From the NCBI RefSeq assembly GCF_001028625.1, contig NZ_CP011805.1, positions 124,001 through 188,000 of the forward strand: a DNA stretch of 64,000 bases. The letters run 5' to 3'. This document shows positions 26,576-37,788 of this stretch, one piece after another. Within the stretch, counting starts at the first letter, position 1. Each line of letters begins with the position of its first letter. The notes beneath the pieces are model-generated. The model was not told the DNA's origin. It saw nothing but the letters and a program-made list of their open reading frames with translations, and ran no database searches. The DNA is from Pelagerythrobacter marensis. Lineage in GTDB: Bacteria; Pseudomonadota; Alphaproteobacteria; Sphingomonadales; Sphingomonadaceae. The position numbers and the translations under genes are program-made.

Positions 26576-27753
26576 TGCGGGGGACCCTGCAACGGCGGGC
26601 CGGTCCGTGCAAGCGCGCCTATTGCACGCGCCACGGGAACCGGCGGCTTTCCGATCAGGAGCCGCGCTTTATCCCCCATCGTCGAGCGCGCGGCGTAGAA
26701 TCGTTCGATCAGCTTTTCGTCCAGGCGATAGAAGCGCTGGAATATGCGGTAGCGTTCGGCAGGCTGGGCAGCGCCGAACAGCATGGCGCCCAGATGGCGA
26801 TAGAACCGCGTCCGCCGCCATGTTCGGCGCGCCTGCCGGTCGAGCAGGGCGGCGAGCTGGTCGCCGGGCAGGTCCGCCTGCGCCGAGACGGCCAGCGCAG
26901 TCTCGACCGCAAAGGGCAGGGTATAGCTGGTGAGCGGATGCAGGAACCCGCCGGCTGCACCGGCGCGCGCAACCCCGTCAGCCGCTTGTCCGCGCTGCCA
27001 GCGGGCGAAATCGCCGCCGGTAATCACCGGCAACACGCCGGCCTCCCCGCCCAGAATATCGCCTTCCAGCCCGTGGCGGCTGCAATAGCGGTCGATCCGG
27101 CCCGACAGCGCGCCGCGATCGAGCAGGGGGCTGTCCTGGTAATACGTATCCTCGACGAAGACCTCGTCCGCGCCGAGGGGGAGGACATAGACGAAGCGAT
27201 AGCCATCGTGTTGGGTCACGGCGGCGTCCATGATCACCGGCCGGGCGATGCCGTGCGGGCGGGGTGTACGCAGGTGGCGGCCGAGGAAGACCTGCCAGCC
27301 GCCGGTGAGCCCATCGGCCTGGGCGAAACCGCGGCAGTCGATCACCGCGCGGGCGGAAATCCGATCGTCGTCTGCCAGCGTCACGCCCCCGGCGTCGAGC
27401 GCGGCAACCGCGCGCCCGCTCAGGATCGCGTCTGCGGGGAGTTCGCGCCGCAGACCGGCATCGAAATCGGTCGATGCCAGCGAGACGTAGCGGGTGTTCA
27501 GCGACCGGCGATAGGCGGGGAAGCGCACATCGTATCCGTCCCAGGCGGTCGTGCGGAACCGGGCAAGCAGGCCCGCGCCCGCTGGGTCGAGATCGCTGGC
27601 GAACCAGCTCCACCGGTGGTTGCCGCCCAGAATGTCGCCTTGTTCGATCAGCAGCACCGACACATCGGGCCGTGCGCGATGCAGCGCCAGCGCGATCAGT
27701 CCCCCGGCCAGCCCGCCGCCCACGATGGCGATTTCGACACGGCGCAGTTTCAT
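26572..27753 (-). CDS. crtY: Lycopene cyclase (CrtY type)
   Basis: Forms beta-ionone rings on lycopene to give beta-carotene. The start at 27753 (MKLRRVEIAIVGGGLAGGLIALAL) puts the FAD/NAD-binding loop at the N-terminus, as in CrtY, and gives 393 residues. Further family features are NHRWSWFASDL, FVYVLPLGADEVFVEDTYYQD and GGFLHPLTSYTLPFAVETAL. It is the first gene of the carotenoid series and is transcribed away from the outer-membrane protein gene. Confidence 0.93.
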   Translation of the reverse strand: MKLRRVEIAIVGGGLAGGLIALALHRARPDVSVLLIEQGDILGGNHRWSWFASDLDPAGAGLLARFRTTAWDGYDVRFPAYRRSLNTRYVSLASTDFDAGLRRELPADAILSGRAVAALDAGGVTLADDDRISARAVIDCRGFAQADGLTGGWQVFLGRHLRTPRPHGIARPVIMDAAVTQHDGYRFVYVLPLGADEVFVEDTYYQDSPLLDRGALSGRIDRYCSRHGLEGDILGGEAGVLPVITGGDFARWQRGQAADGVARAGAAGGFLHPLTSYTLPFAVETALAVSAQADLPGDQLAALLDRQARRTWRRTRFYRHLGAMLFGAAQPAERYRIFQRFYRLDEKLIERFYAARSTMGDKARLLIGKPPVPVARAIGALARTGPPLQGPPQ

Positions 27754-27872
27754 GGTCTTTGCGGTACGAGGTAAAGCCCCGCCGGGCAATCGCCCCGCGC
27801 GTTGCACGCCCGCGCCGGAACAGGCGCGCCAGCCGCACGTTGCGAACAGAACACTTGCGGGGACTTCACCTT

Positions 27873-28733
27873 ATGAAATCGACTCTCATGCTCGCCGGCG
27901 GGGCGCTGTTCGCGGTGATCGGCGCGCCGGCCCTTGCGCAGGATGGCGAGGCCGCCGGCCCGCCGGACAGGGAAGACAGCGTCTATTCGGGCGACTGGAT
28001 CACGGTCGGCGCGGGCGCGGTCTATTCGACCAGCTACGACGGGTCGGACGACTACGTCGTTTTCCCCATTCCCATGATCATGGGCAAAGTCGGGCCGGTC
28101 AGCATCGCGCCGCGCGCGGGCGGGGTGGCGCTGGACTTTATCGAAAACCCCGATCGGGGCGTGGGGATCGACCTCGGCCTTGTCGTCGGCCTCAATTCCA
28201 ATCGCGCCAGCAAGATCGAAGATCCGGTGGTCAAGGCCGCGGGCGAGCTGGACCGTGCGGTCGAGATCGGCCCCAGTGCCGGGCTCAGCTTTCCCGGCGT
28301 GCTCAATCCCTACGACCGGCTCTCGGTCGGGGTCGATGCCCGGTGGGACGTTGCCGGCGCGCATGAAGGCATGGTGATGAGCCCGAGTGTTTCGTATTTC
28401 ACGCCGCTCAGCCGGGGCATGATCAGCGTGCTGTCGCTCAGCGCCGAATATGGCGACGACGACTATGCCGATTACTATTACTCGGTCTCGCCTGCGCAGA
28501 GCGCCGCCAGCGGCCTGCCACTCTATCAGGCCGACAGCGGGTTCAACAAAGCGGGCGCGACCATGCTGCTCGGCGTCGATCTCGACGGCAATCTCGCCAA
28601 TGGCGGTCTCGCGGTTTACGGGCTGGGCGGCTATTCGCGGATGCTCGGGGATGCGAAGCGCACCCCCTATACCAGCGTGCGCGGCGATGCGGACCAGTGG
28701 TTCGCCGCGCTCGGCGTCGGCTACACCTTCTGA
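27873..28733 (+). CDS. MipA/OmpV-family outer-membrane protein
   Basis: A 286-residue protein with a signal peptide (MKSTLMLAGGALFAVIGAPALAQ) and a beta-barrel-like pattern of alternating aromatic and polar residues, ending in the outer-membrane signature ...ALGVGYTF. The start VGAGAVYSTSYDGSDDYVVFPIPMI is typical of MipA/OmpV. The role is probably structural or scaffold-like; no specific substrate can be given. Confidence 0.85.
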   Translation: MKSTLMLAGGALFAVIGAPALAQDGEAAGPPDREDSVYSGDWITVGAGAVYSTSYDGSDDYVVFPIPMIMGKVGPVSIAPRAGGVALDFIENPDRGVGIDLGLVVGLNSNRASKIEDPVVKAAGELDRAVEIGPSAGLSFPGVLNPYDRLSVGVDARWDVAGAHEGMVMSPSVSYFTPLSRGMISVLSLSAEYGDDDYADYYYSVSPAQSAASGLPLYQADSGFNKAGATMLLGVDLDGNLANGGLAVYGLGGYSRMLGDAKRTPYTSVRGDADQWFAALGVGYTF

Positions 28734-28763
28734 GCAGCCTGCAGGGGTGAATGATGCGGGCGG

Positions 28764-28787
28764 GGGCGCGGGCTGAACGCCGCGCCC
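28764..28787. terminator. GC-rich hairpin between convergent genes
   Basis: An 8-bp perfect stem GGGCGCGG/CCGCGCCC with an 8-base loop lies in the 70-base gap between the convergent OmpV-like and S9 peptidase genes. There is no T-run, so it is only a candidate bidirectional terminator. Confidence 0.35.
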
Positions 28788-28803
28788 CGCGCCCGTCAGC
28801 CCG

Positions 28804-30846
28804 TCAATCCTCGCCTTCTTCGTCGATCTTCAGTTCCGGCCGCGGGGCGGGCAGCGGCGCATTGCGGTTGCCCGGCTTCAGGTAAGTGTCGAACCACTCC
28901 ATCATCCGCACGCTGTAATCGTAGCGCGCGGCGGCCTTCTGGTTGCCGTGCCCTTCGCCCGGATAGAGCACCAGCCGCACCGGCGTTTCGGGCTTGCGCG
29001 TCTTCATGTGGCGATAAAGCTCGTAGCTTTGCGTCGGCGAAACGCGGGTATCGCTGTCGCCGTGCATGATCAGCAGCGGGGTTTCGGCCTTGTCCACGTG
29101 ATAGATCGGGCTGCGTTCCATCAGGTGGTCCCATTCTTCCCACGGCCACTTGCGTTCGTGGACAAGGTACATCTCGTTGGGAATGTCGGTCGTGCCGAAC
29201 TTGCTGACATTGTTGGAAATGCCCACGAACATGACGCCGGCGGCAAATTCCTGCGAGTAATAGGTGGAGCCCCAGGCCGTGGCGAAGCCGCCATAGGACC
29301 CGCCGGTCAGGCCCACACGGTCGGGATCGGCGATGCCGGCTTCGACCAGCGCGCGCTTGCCATCGACCAGATCGTCGAATTCCTTGCCCGCGTAATCGCC
29401 CTGGTGCTGTTTGGAAAAGGCCGTGCCGTATCCGGTGGAGCCGCGGTAATTGGGCATGAACACGGCATAGCCGCGCCCGGCGGCGACCTGGCCGGGGGAG
29501 CTGTAATAGGTCTGCCAGCCGTTCGATTCGTGGGCTTCCGGCCCACCGTGAACGTCGAAGATCACGGGTGCCCCGCCGCGCGGAATGCTGCCGACCGGCT
29601 CGATCAGGACGCCTTCGATTTCCTGCCCGTCGCGCGCGGTATAGGTGAAGGTGCGCTGGGCGCCCATGTCGATTTCGGCCAGCCACGGATTGTGCCGGGT
29701 CCAGCGGGTGAACTGGCCGTCCGACACGACGTAAAGCTCCGGCGGATGCTCGGGCGAATGGGCCTCGACCGCGATCGTGCCGCCGCCCACTTCCAGATCG
29801 CTGAGGATCAGTGCGCCGGGGTCATGCTCTTCCAGCACGTCGCCTTCGGCCGAATAGATCCGCAGCACGCTCTGCGCGCCGACATCGACGATTGCGGCCA
29901 GCCGCCCGTCGGGCAGGAATTCCGCATCGCTGGTCGCTTCGGGCGCACCGGCGTTGAGCGCGCGATAGGTGCCGGTGGCGACATCGGCCATGTGCAGCGT
30001 GGTCGCCGCCGGGTCGTTCGCATCGACCGCCGCGATCAGCGACAGGCGGCTGCCGTCAGGCGAAATCTCGACATCGCCCAGCTTGCCCGGCGTTTCGACC
30101 GCGCGCAGCACGCGCCCGCGGGCAAGATCGAGGATATGCACGCGCTTGGAGGTATAGCTGTCGTCCACCAGCGGCGAAGGCGCGCTTTCGACAATCGCGG
30201 TGGTCCCGTCGGATGCGACCTGGATGCCGCTGACGTGGCCGGGGATGTCGATTGCGCGCGGGGCCGAATCGACTTCGTGCCCGACGCGTGCGGCGAAGAG
30301 CCGGTTCAGATCCGCCTCCTCCTCGTAAACCACGGCGTCGAAACCGGCTTTCTTGCGCTTGTCCAGCGCCTTGTCGGGCGCGGCGGCGGCCAGCAGGTAC
30401 AGCGTGGCACCGTCGGGCGACCAGGCATAGTCGCGCAGATGCGCATCTTCGATCTCGGCGAGCTTGCGATGGCCCCCGCCATCGACCGGAATGCCCCAGA
30501 CCGCGCGCTTTTCATCCTCGGCCTTGTGAAGGAAGCTGACCATCCGCCCATCGGGCGAAAAACGCACGGCCGACACGTCGATATCCGCGGGCAGGAAGTC
30601 GCGCGCACTGTCGGGCCCGTATGCCAGCTTGAGCTGGTCTTCGCTGCCGCCGTTGTCTTCGCCTGCGGTGACATCCGGCCTGCGCGACGTGGTATAGGCG
30701 ATGCGGCTGCCATCGGGTGAAACCGCCAGTTCGCCAACGGTTTCAAGCTTCGCGACATCTTCGGCCGTCATCGGCCGGGCGGCGGCCGTGGCGGCGAGCG
30801 AAACCGATGCGAGCAGGGTCGCGGCGCTAACCAGTGTCCGGGTCAT
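28804..30846 (-). CDS. S9-family (prolyl oligopeptidase-like) exported peptidase
   Basis: From ATG at 30846 the product is 680 residues with a signal peptide (LVSAATLLASVSLAATAAARP). A WD40-like propeller follows with repeated S-P-D-G motifs, then the alpha/beta hydrolase domain. The catalytic Ser is in GLTGGSYGGFATAWG, the Asp in MHGDSDTRVSPTQS and the His in YPGEGHGNQK. It is probably periplasmic and cleaves peptides. The open frame upstream of 30846 lies over the divergent amidohydrolase and is not coding. Confidence 0.93.
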   Translation of the reverse strand: MTRTLVSAATLLASVSLAATAAARPMTAEDVAKLETVGELAVSPDGSRIAYTTSRRPDVTAGEDNGGSEDQLKLAYGPDSARDFLPADIDVSAVRFSPDGRMVSFLHKAEDEKRAVWGIPVDGGGHRKLAEIEDAHLRDYAWSPDGATLYLLAAAAPDKALDKRKKAGFDAVVYEEEADLNRLFAARVGHEVDSAPRAIDIPGHVSGIQVASDGTTAIVESAPSPLVDDSYTSKRVHILDLARGRVLRAVETPGKLGDVEISPDGSRLSLIAAVDANDPAATTLHMADVATGTYRALNAGAPEATSDAEFLPDGRLAAIVDVGAQSVLRIYSAEGDVLEEHDPGALILSDLEVGGGTIAVEAHSPEHPPELYVVSDGQFTRWTRHNPWLAEIDMGAQRTFTYTARDGQEIEGVLIEPVGSIPRGGAPVIFDVHGGPEAHESNGWQTYYSSPGQVAAGRGYAVFMPNYRGSTGYGTAFSKQHQGDYAGKEFDDLVDGKRALVEAGIADPDRVGLTGGSYGGFATAWGSTYYSQEFAAGVMFVGISNNVSKFGTTDIPNEMYLVHERKWPWEEWDHLMERSPIYHVDKAETPLLIMHGDSDTRVSPTQSYELYRHMKTRKPETPVRLVLYPGEGHGNQKAAARYDYSVRMMEWFDTYLKPGNRNAPLPAPRPELKIDEEGED

Positions 30847-30978
30847 GGATTTCCTTTCGAATGAAACTGCCTGCGCGGTCATACAGCCTGTGGCGCGTAG
30901 GGCAAACGGCAGGCCGTGCCCCCCTTGCGCCGGACGGCGCGCGCGGGCATCACCCGCGCCGACAGGGAGGATTGCTCG

Positions 30979-32259
30979 ATGAAGTTCAAGGTTCCGCTGG
31001 CGGCCGCCGCCGCTTTCGCCGCTGTGCTGGGTGCCGCGCCGGCGCTCGCCGAAACGATCGTGATCCATGCCGGCGCGGTCGTGACCGATGCCGGCAGCGA
31101 CCCGCGCGGTCCCTCCACCATCACCGTTACCGACGGGCGGATCGTCGCCATCGAAAGCGGCCACCAGCCCGCGCCCGCCGGGGCCGATACGGTGGACCTG
31201 TCGGACCGCACCGTCCTGCCCGGCCTGATCGACCTGCACGTCCACCTGACCGGCGATCCGGGCGGCGATTTCTGGAAGGAAGCGGTCGAACCCGACGAAT
31301 GGGGCGTCGTGGTCGGGGCCAAGAACGCGCGCCTGACCGCGCTGGCCGGGTTCACCACCGTGCGCGAGGCGGGCAGCGCGCAGCACACCGCCTTTGCCCT
31401 GCGCCGGGGCACGGAAGAAGGCATGATCCCCGGCCCGCGCATCGTTGCCGCCGGCCCCGCGCTCGCCATCGTCGGCGGCCACGGCGACGTTTCGGGCTTC
31501 CGGCCGGATATCAACCACGTTCTCGCATCGGGCTATGCCTGCACCGGCGCGGTCGAATGCGCGGAGAAAGTGCGCCGCGCGAGCCAGAACGGGGCGGACT
31601 GGATCAAGATCACCGCGACCGGCGGCGTGCTGAGCCAGCAGGGCCGCGGGCTCGACGCGCACTTCACCAATGCGGAGATGGCGGCGATTGCCGACACCGC
31701 GCATTCGTTGGGTCTCAAGGTCATGGCCCATGCCCACGGCGCGCGCGGGGTGGAAGCGGCCAGCAAGGTCGGGATCGACACGATCGAGCACGGCACATAT
31801 CTCGACGATGGCGCGATCGGGGCGATGAAGGCGAACGGCACCGTGCTGGTCCCGACGCTGATGGCGTTTCAGGGCATTTCGGAACGGCTCGGCACCGGCA
31901 CTTATACCCCGGTGGTGGAAGAAAAGGTGCGCGCCGTGGCGGAGGCCGCGCGCGTGTTCATGGGCAAGGCGCACCGCGAAGGCGTGCGGATCGCCTTCGG
32001 CACCGATGCCGGCGTGTTCGAACATGGCCGCAATGCGGGCGAGTTCCGCCTGATGATCGGGCAGGGCATGTCGAGCCGCGAGGCCTTGGCCAGCGCCACC
32101 ACGGTGGCCGCCGAAGTGCTGGAGATGGAAAACGAAATCGGCCGCCTGGCCCCCGGCTATTCAGCGGATATCGTCGCGGTGGCGGGCAATCCGCTGGAAG
32201 ATGCCACGGTGCTGGAAAATGTCGAATGGGTCATGGCGCGGGGCCGTGTGATCGAATAA
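30979..32259 (+). CDS. Exported amidohydrolase-family protein
   Basis: A 426-residue metal-dependent hydrolase with signal peptide (AAAAAFAAVLGAAPALAE). Metal and active-site motifs are in order: PGLIDLHVHL, the lysine in DWIKITATGG (probable carboxylated ligand), HAHG, IEHGTYLD and IAFGTDAGVF. This layout is typical of imidazolonepropionase-like/Xaa-Pro dipeptidase-type amidohydrolases. The substrate is not clear. It is divergent from the S9 peptidase. Confidence 0.88.
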   Translation: MKFKVPLAAAAAFAAVLGAAPALAETIVIHAGAVVTDAGSDPRGPSTITVTDGRIVAIESGHQPAPAGADTVDLSDRTVLPGLIDLHVHLTGDPGGDFWKEAVEPDEWGVVVGAKNARLTALAGFTTVREAGSAQHTAFALRRGTEEGMIPGPRIVAAGPALAIVGGHGDVSGFRPDINHVLASGYACTGAVECAEKVRRASQNGADWIKITATGGVLSQQGRGLDAHFTNAEMAAIADTAHSLGLKVMAHAHGARGVEAASKVGIDTIEHGTYLDDGAIGAMKANGTVLVPTLMAFQGISERLGTGTYTPVVEEKVRAVAEAARVFMGKAHREGVRIAFGTDAGVFEHGRNAGEFRLMIGQGMSSREALASATTVAAEVLEMENEIGRLAPGYSADIVAVAGNPLEDATVLENVEWVMARGRVIE

Positions 32260-32376
32260 CCGCACCGGTCGAACGGAATGGCCGCCTCGTCGAAGTGCGC
32301 CCGCAATCCGCGGCGCTGTGCCTAGGCTGGGCCGATAGATGAACACGCCGACAAACGAATACAGGGGAGATCTCGC

Positions 32377-34233
32377 ATGAATAGCCTTCGCCTCGCGCTT
32401 GCCGCGACCACCGCGCTTTCGCTCTGCCTCACCGCGCCCGCCGCATCGGCGGCGGCGCAGGGCGCGGAAACGTCCCCTGTCGAAGCGCGTGAGCAGACCG
32501 AGCACGATCGGCTGTTCGCCCTGTTCGCGGCGGCCAACGAGAAGTACCTCGCACTCAATCCGATCATGGCGCTGTTTCGCGGCGACATGCGCTATGCCGA
32601 CAGGCTCGGCGGCTTCCTGACTGATGAATACAACGCGCAGACCATTGCCTTTGCGCGCGAGAACCTGGCTGCGCTGGCGAAGATCGACCGTACCGCGCTG
32701 AACGCCACCGACCAGCTTGCCTACGACGTGTTCGAATACAACCAGCGCAATACGCTGAAGGATTACGCGCCCGATATTCTGGCGCTGACCGAAGTGCGCC
32801 CGATCAACCACTTCTTCGGCTACCACACGTTTTACCCGACCTTCGCCAGCGGGCAGGGGGCAGCGCCCTTTAAGACGCTGGAGGATTATCAAAACAACCT
32901 CAGCCGTCATGCCGAATATGTCGATCTGATCGACCGTTCCATCGACCGGTTCCGTCAGGGCCAGGCGACGGGCGTTTATGCGACGAAGCTGACCATCGGC
33001 AACGTGGTCGAACAGCTCGACACTCAGCTCGCCATGCCGCTGGAAGAATCGCCGCTGTGGGGGCCGGTCGGCATGTTCCCCGACGATTTTTCGGATGCCG
33101 ACAGGGAACGCCTGACCGAAGACTATCGCGCCGCCGTTCAGGCGATCTATGCCGCGCACGAGCGTCTGCGCGATTACCTGCGCGACGACTATCTGCCGAA
33201 TGCGCGCGATTCGGTTGGCCTGTCGCAGATGAAGGGCGGGGCGAAGCTGTATGATCGCCTGATCGAAAGCACGACCACGCTGGCGCTGGATGCGAATGAA
33301 ATCCACGAACTCGGCCTGGCCGAAGTCACGCGGATCAAGACCGGAATGGAAGAGATCAAGGCCGAAGTCGGCTTCGACGGCACGCTCAACGAATTCTTCG
33401 ATTACGTTCGCACCGATCCCAAGTTTGCGCCGGAAAGCCGCGAGGCGCTGACGCAAAGCTATTACGATATCGGCGAACAGGTCGATGCGAAGATCGGCGA
33501 GTATTTCTCGCTCGTCCCCCAGACCCCGCTGGAGATCAAGCCTTACGAACCTTTCCGCGAGAAGTTCGAGGCGGGCGGATCGTACATGTCCGGCGCGCCT
33601 GACGGATCGCGGCCGGGCACGTTCTATTTCAACGCCTACGATCTGCCCAGCCGGCTGACGACGGGCAATGTCACGCTCTACCTGCACGAAGGGGCGCCGG
33701 GGCATCACTTCCAGATCAGCCTGGCGCAGGAAAACGATGCCTTGCCCGCCTTCATGCGCTTCGGCGGCAATACCGCCTATGTCGAAGGCTGGGCGCTCTA
33801 TTCCGAAACCCTGGGGTACGAGATGGGCTTCTTCGACGATCCCTGGAATCGCTATGGCACCCTGCAGGACGAACAGCTGCGCGCGATGCGACTGGTGGTC
33901 GACACCGGCATTCATGCCAAGGGCTGGACGCGCGAGCAGGCGATTGATTTCATGCTCGAAAATTCGGGCATGACGCGGACCGAAGTCGTGGCCGAAGTCG
34001 AACGCTATATCGCTATCCCCAGCCAGGCGCTGGCGTACAAGATCGGCGCGCTCAAGATCCAGCAACTGCGCGAGAAGGCAGAAGAACGGCTGGGCGACGA
34101 TTTCGACATCAAGGCGTTCCACGCCCAGGTGCTGGGCACCGGCGCGCTGCCGTTGCCGGTGCTGGAGACGAAGATCGACCGCTGGATCGCGGTCGGGGGG
34201 CCTTCCGCGCCCGGGGGAGCTTCCGCGCAATGA
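32377..34233 (+). CDS. DUF885-family exported metallopeptidase-like protein
   Basis: A 618-residue protein with a signal peptide (TALSLCLTAPAASAAAQ). The DUF885 zinc-site pattern is seen as LYLHEGAPGHHFQIS (HExxxxH-like) followed by NTAYVEGWALYSETLGYEMG. These proteins resemble M32-type carboxypeptidases. It overlaps the next gene by four bases (ATGA), suggesting a small operon with the thioesterase. Confidence 0.88.
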   Translation: MNSLRLALAATTALSLCLTAPAASAAAQGAETSPVEAREQTEHDRLFALFAAANEKYLALNPIMALFRGDMRYADRLGGFLTDEYNAQTIAFARENLAALAKIDRTALNATDQLAYDVFEYNQRNTLKDYAPDILALTEVRPINHFFGYHTFYPTFASGQGAAPFKTLEDYQNNLSRHAEYVDLIDRSIDRFRQGQATGVYATKLTIGNVVEQLDTQLAMPLEESPLWGPVGMFPDDFSDADRERLTEDYRAAVQAIYAAHERLRDYLRDDYLPNARDSVGLSQMKGGAKLYDRLIESTTTLALDANEIHELGLAEVTRIKTGMEEIKAEVGFDGTLNEFFDYVRTDPKFAPESREALTQSYYDIGEQVDAKIGEYFSLVPQTPLEIKPYEPFREKFEAGGSYMSGAPDGSRPGTFYFNAYDLPSRLTTGNVTLYLHEGAPGHHFQISLAQENDALPAFMRFGGNTAYVEGWALYSETLGYEMGFFDDPWNRYGTLQDEQLRAMRLVVDTGIHAKGWTREQAIDFMLENSGMTRTEVVAEVERYIAIPSQALAYKIGALKIQQLREKAEERLGDDFDIKAFHAQVLGTGALPLPVLETKIDRWIAVGGPSAPGGASAQ

Positions 34234-34676
34234 GCGGCGCGACGATCTGGCACGGCGGCGTCACCCCCGAAGTCGCCGCCCTGACCGAGCTGGGCGATCA
34301 GTCGATGCCCGGCCACATCGGGATCGAATTCGTCGAAGTCGGCCCCGATTTCATGCGCGCGCGGATGCCGGTCGATCGCCGGACGCATCAACCGTTTGGC
34401 CGGCTTCACGGCGGGGCTTCGGTCGCGCTGGCGGAGACGGTCGGATCGGTCGCGGCGGCGAGCACGATCGACCCCGCGCGCTTTGCCGCGGTGGGCATGG
34501 AAATCAACGCCAACCATGTGCGCCCGGCGCGCGACGGCTGGGTCTTCGCCACCGTCCGGGCGGAGAACCTGGGGCGCACGACCCAGATATGGTCGATCCG
34601 CATCGAGGACGAGGCGGGCAAGCTGGTCTGCATTTCGCGCCTCACCGTCGCCGTGATCGAGATCGATCGCAAATAG
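34230..34676 (+). CDS. PaaI-type hotdog thioesterase
   Basis: A single hotdog domain of 148 residues with the family motif FGRLHGGASVALAETVGSVAA and the strand MEINANHVRPARDGWVFATVRAENLGRTTQIWSIRI. Such enzymes hydrolyse acyl-CoA thioesters; the acyl group is not predictable. It is coupled to the DUF885 gene by an ATGA overlap. Confidence 0.9.
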   Translation: MSGATIWHGGVTPEVAALTELGDQSMPGHIGIEFVEVGPDFMRARMPVDRRTHQPFGRLHGGASVALAETVGSVAAASTIDPARFAAVGMEINANHVRPARDGWVFATVRAENLGRTTQIWSIRIEDEAGKLVCISRLTVAVIEIDRK

Positions 34677-34726
34677 CCACCGCGCAATGCGTGACACGCC
34701 CCCCGGCATCGGCTAGACGCGAGCCA

Positions 34727-34816
34727 TCCCCGGGGAGCCTGTCGCGCAATCGCAGGTTGAGAGCGGAATAGCCCGCGACCCGTCGAACCTGATCCCGGTA
34801 ATACGGGCGGAGGGAG
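34727..34816 (+). promoter_or_regulatory. TPP riboswitch
   Basis: The conserved thi-box is clear: GGGGAGCC, then the CAGGTTGAGAG element at about 34752-34763 (usual CTGAGA), then GACCC at 34777 and AACCTGATC...GGTAATAC...GCGGAGGGA to 34815. It lies 60 bases upstream of thiC. A downstream hairpin (CTCCG 34852-34856 with CGGAG 34865-34869) covers the thiC ribosome binding site, so translational control is likely. Confidence 0.93.
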
Positions 34817-34878
34817 GGAAGCGGTTTTCGCTACAGGAATCCGTGGCCTCGCTCCGAACTTGTACGGAGAGCGATTCT

Positions 34879-36728
<1,850 letters not shown>

Positions 36729-36732
<4 letters not shown>

Positions 36733-37331
36733 TCTTCCGTCGCCTGTTCGAGCGCAAATCGCCGCCCGATCCACTGGCCTGTGAGGATTCGCTGACCCTA
36801 CAGATGTTGCAGGGCGATTGGCAGTGCTCCTGCTGCGGGGAATGGTTCCATGGTATTACCGATCTCACGGCGGATCATCCTGATCCCTGGAGCTACGGCG
36901 CGAGCCATGAACCCAACTCCGCGCTACGGAGGGACGGCGACTTCCTCTCTGAGGATTTTTGCGTGCTCGATGGTGAGCATTTTCTCGTCCGCTGCGTGCT
37001 GGAGTTTCCCGTGTGCGGGCTGGAGCATTCCTGGGGGTTCGGCTGCTGGTCGTCGCTCAGCCGGGAGAACTTCGAGGAGTATGTCGAGGGTTTCGACAGT
37101 GGAGAGTACGAAGACGCGGGGCCATGGTTCGGCTGGCTGTGCAACAGCCTCAAGCCGCATCTCGTCGATCCTGTCGCAGTAGACGTATGTCCACGCTCGG
37201 GCCAACAAAGGCCGCGTCTGCTTGTAGTCGATGAGGATCACCCGATCGCCGTAGCCCAGCGGAAGGGGCTCTCCGCACGGGATCTTCTGGAAATCCTGCG
37301 AGCCAACGGTCACGGCCCGACAATACAGTAG
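36729..37331 (+). CDS. DUF2199-domain protein
   Basis: A 200-residue soluble protein that starts inside the thiC stop codon (ATGA). The DUF2199 pattern is visible: WQCSCCGEWFHGITDLTADHPD, then CVLDGEHFLVRCVLEFPVCGLEHSWGFGCWSSLSRENFEEY, then GPWFGWLCNSLKPHL. It ends with DEDHPIAVAQRKGLSARD as in full-length members. Function is unknown in the family. The two Cys pairs near the N-terminus (CSCC) may bind metal. It sits between the intact thiC and the thiC remnant, so it probably arrived with that duplication. Confidence 0.8.
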
Positions 37332-37339
37332 CGAAGCGG

Positions 37340-37692
37340 CTCTCCTCGAATTCCGCTGGCGCGACCGGTTCTTGCCTGAGCCTCGTCCCCGGCACCGCCG
37401 AGCAATATCACGACCAGACGCTCTCCGCGGAAGTCGCCGAGACCGACCACGTCCGCTCGATGTGCGGGCCCGGGCCGAGGCCGCTTAGCGGCCGACGCGA
37501 ACGAGCGAAGCGAGGACAACTTCTGCTCGATGAAGATCACGCAGGAAGTGCGGGACTTTGCGGCGAAACAGAACTCGGACGGCTACCTTGCGGCGGCGAC
37601 GCCGGTTGAGGGGGCCGAGGCCGAGGGGGATGGAGAAGATGAGTAAGGTTTACCGGGAGAAGGGGGAGAAGCTATATCTCCCGGATGAGTAA
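37340..37692 (+). pseudogene. Decayed second copy of the thiC 3' end
   Basis: The sequence parallels thiC 36440-36732: EFRWRD, then TAEQYHDQTL, then ...SMKITQEVRDFAAKQNSD and finally a YREKGEKLYLPDE ending in place of YREGGDLYMPAK. It lacks the first two thirds of the gene, has frameshifts (for example just before the final MSKVYRE segment) and carries an insertion of about 45 bases with a palindrome GGCCGC-TTA-GCGGCC at 37479-37493. It is best explained as the old thiC end left behind when the thiC-DUF2199 segment was inserted or duplicated. Confidence 0.85.
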
Positions 37693-37707
37693 ATGGGATT
37701 CGCTCGA

Positions 37708-37738
37708 TTGCGACCTAACATCGCACGATAGGTTGCAA
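37708..37738. promoter_or_regulatory. Imperfect inverted repeat upstream of the AT-rich cassette
   Basis: Arms TTGCGACCTA (37708-37717) and TAGGTTGCAA (37729-37738) match at nine of ten positions around an 11-base spacer. They lie about 50 bases before the GTG of the methyltransferase-like gene and could be an operator. Confidence 0.3.
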
Positions 37739-37788
37739 ACCAGACCCAAGCGCTTTACGAGAACAGATGGAGAACAAGGAGCGCTCAA

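Noticed and set aside
28948..30720. 590-residue open frame opposite the S9 peptidase
   Set aside because: The S9 frame has signal peptide, propeller and catalytic triad motifs. The opposite frame has none and typical shadow composition.
32161..34230. 689-residue - strand open frame over the DUF885 gene
   Set aside because: DUF885 motifs and a signal peptide lie on the + strand; the - strand frame is a compositional shadow.
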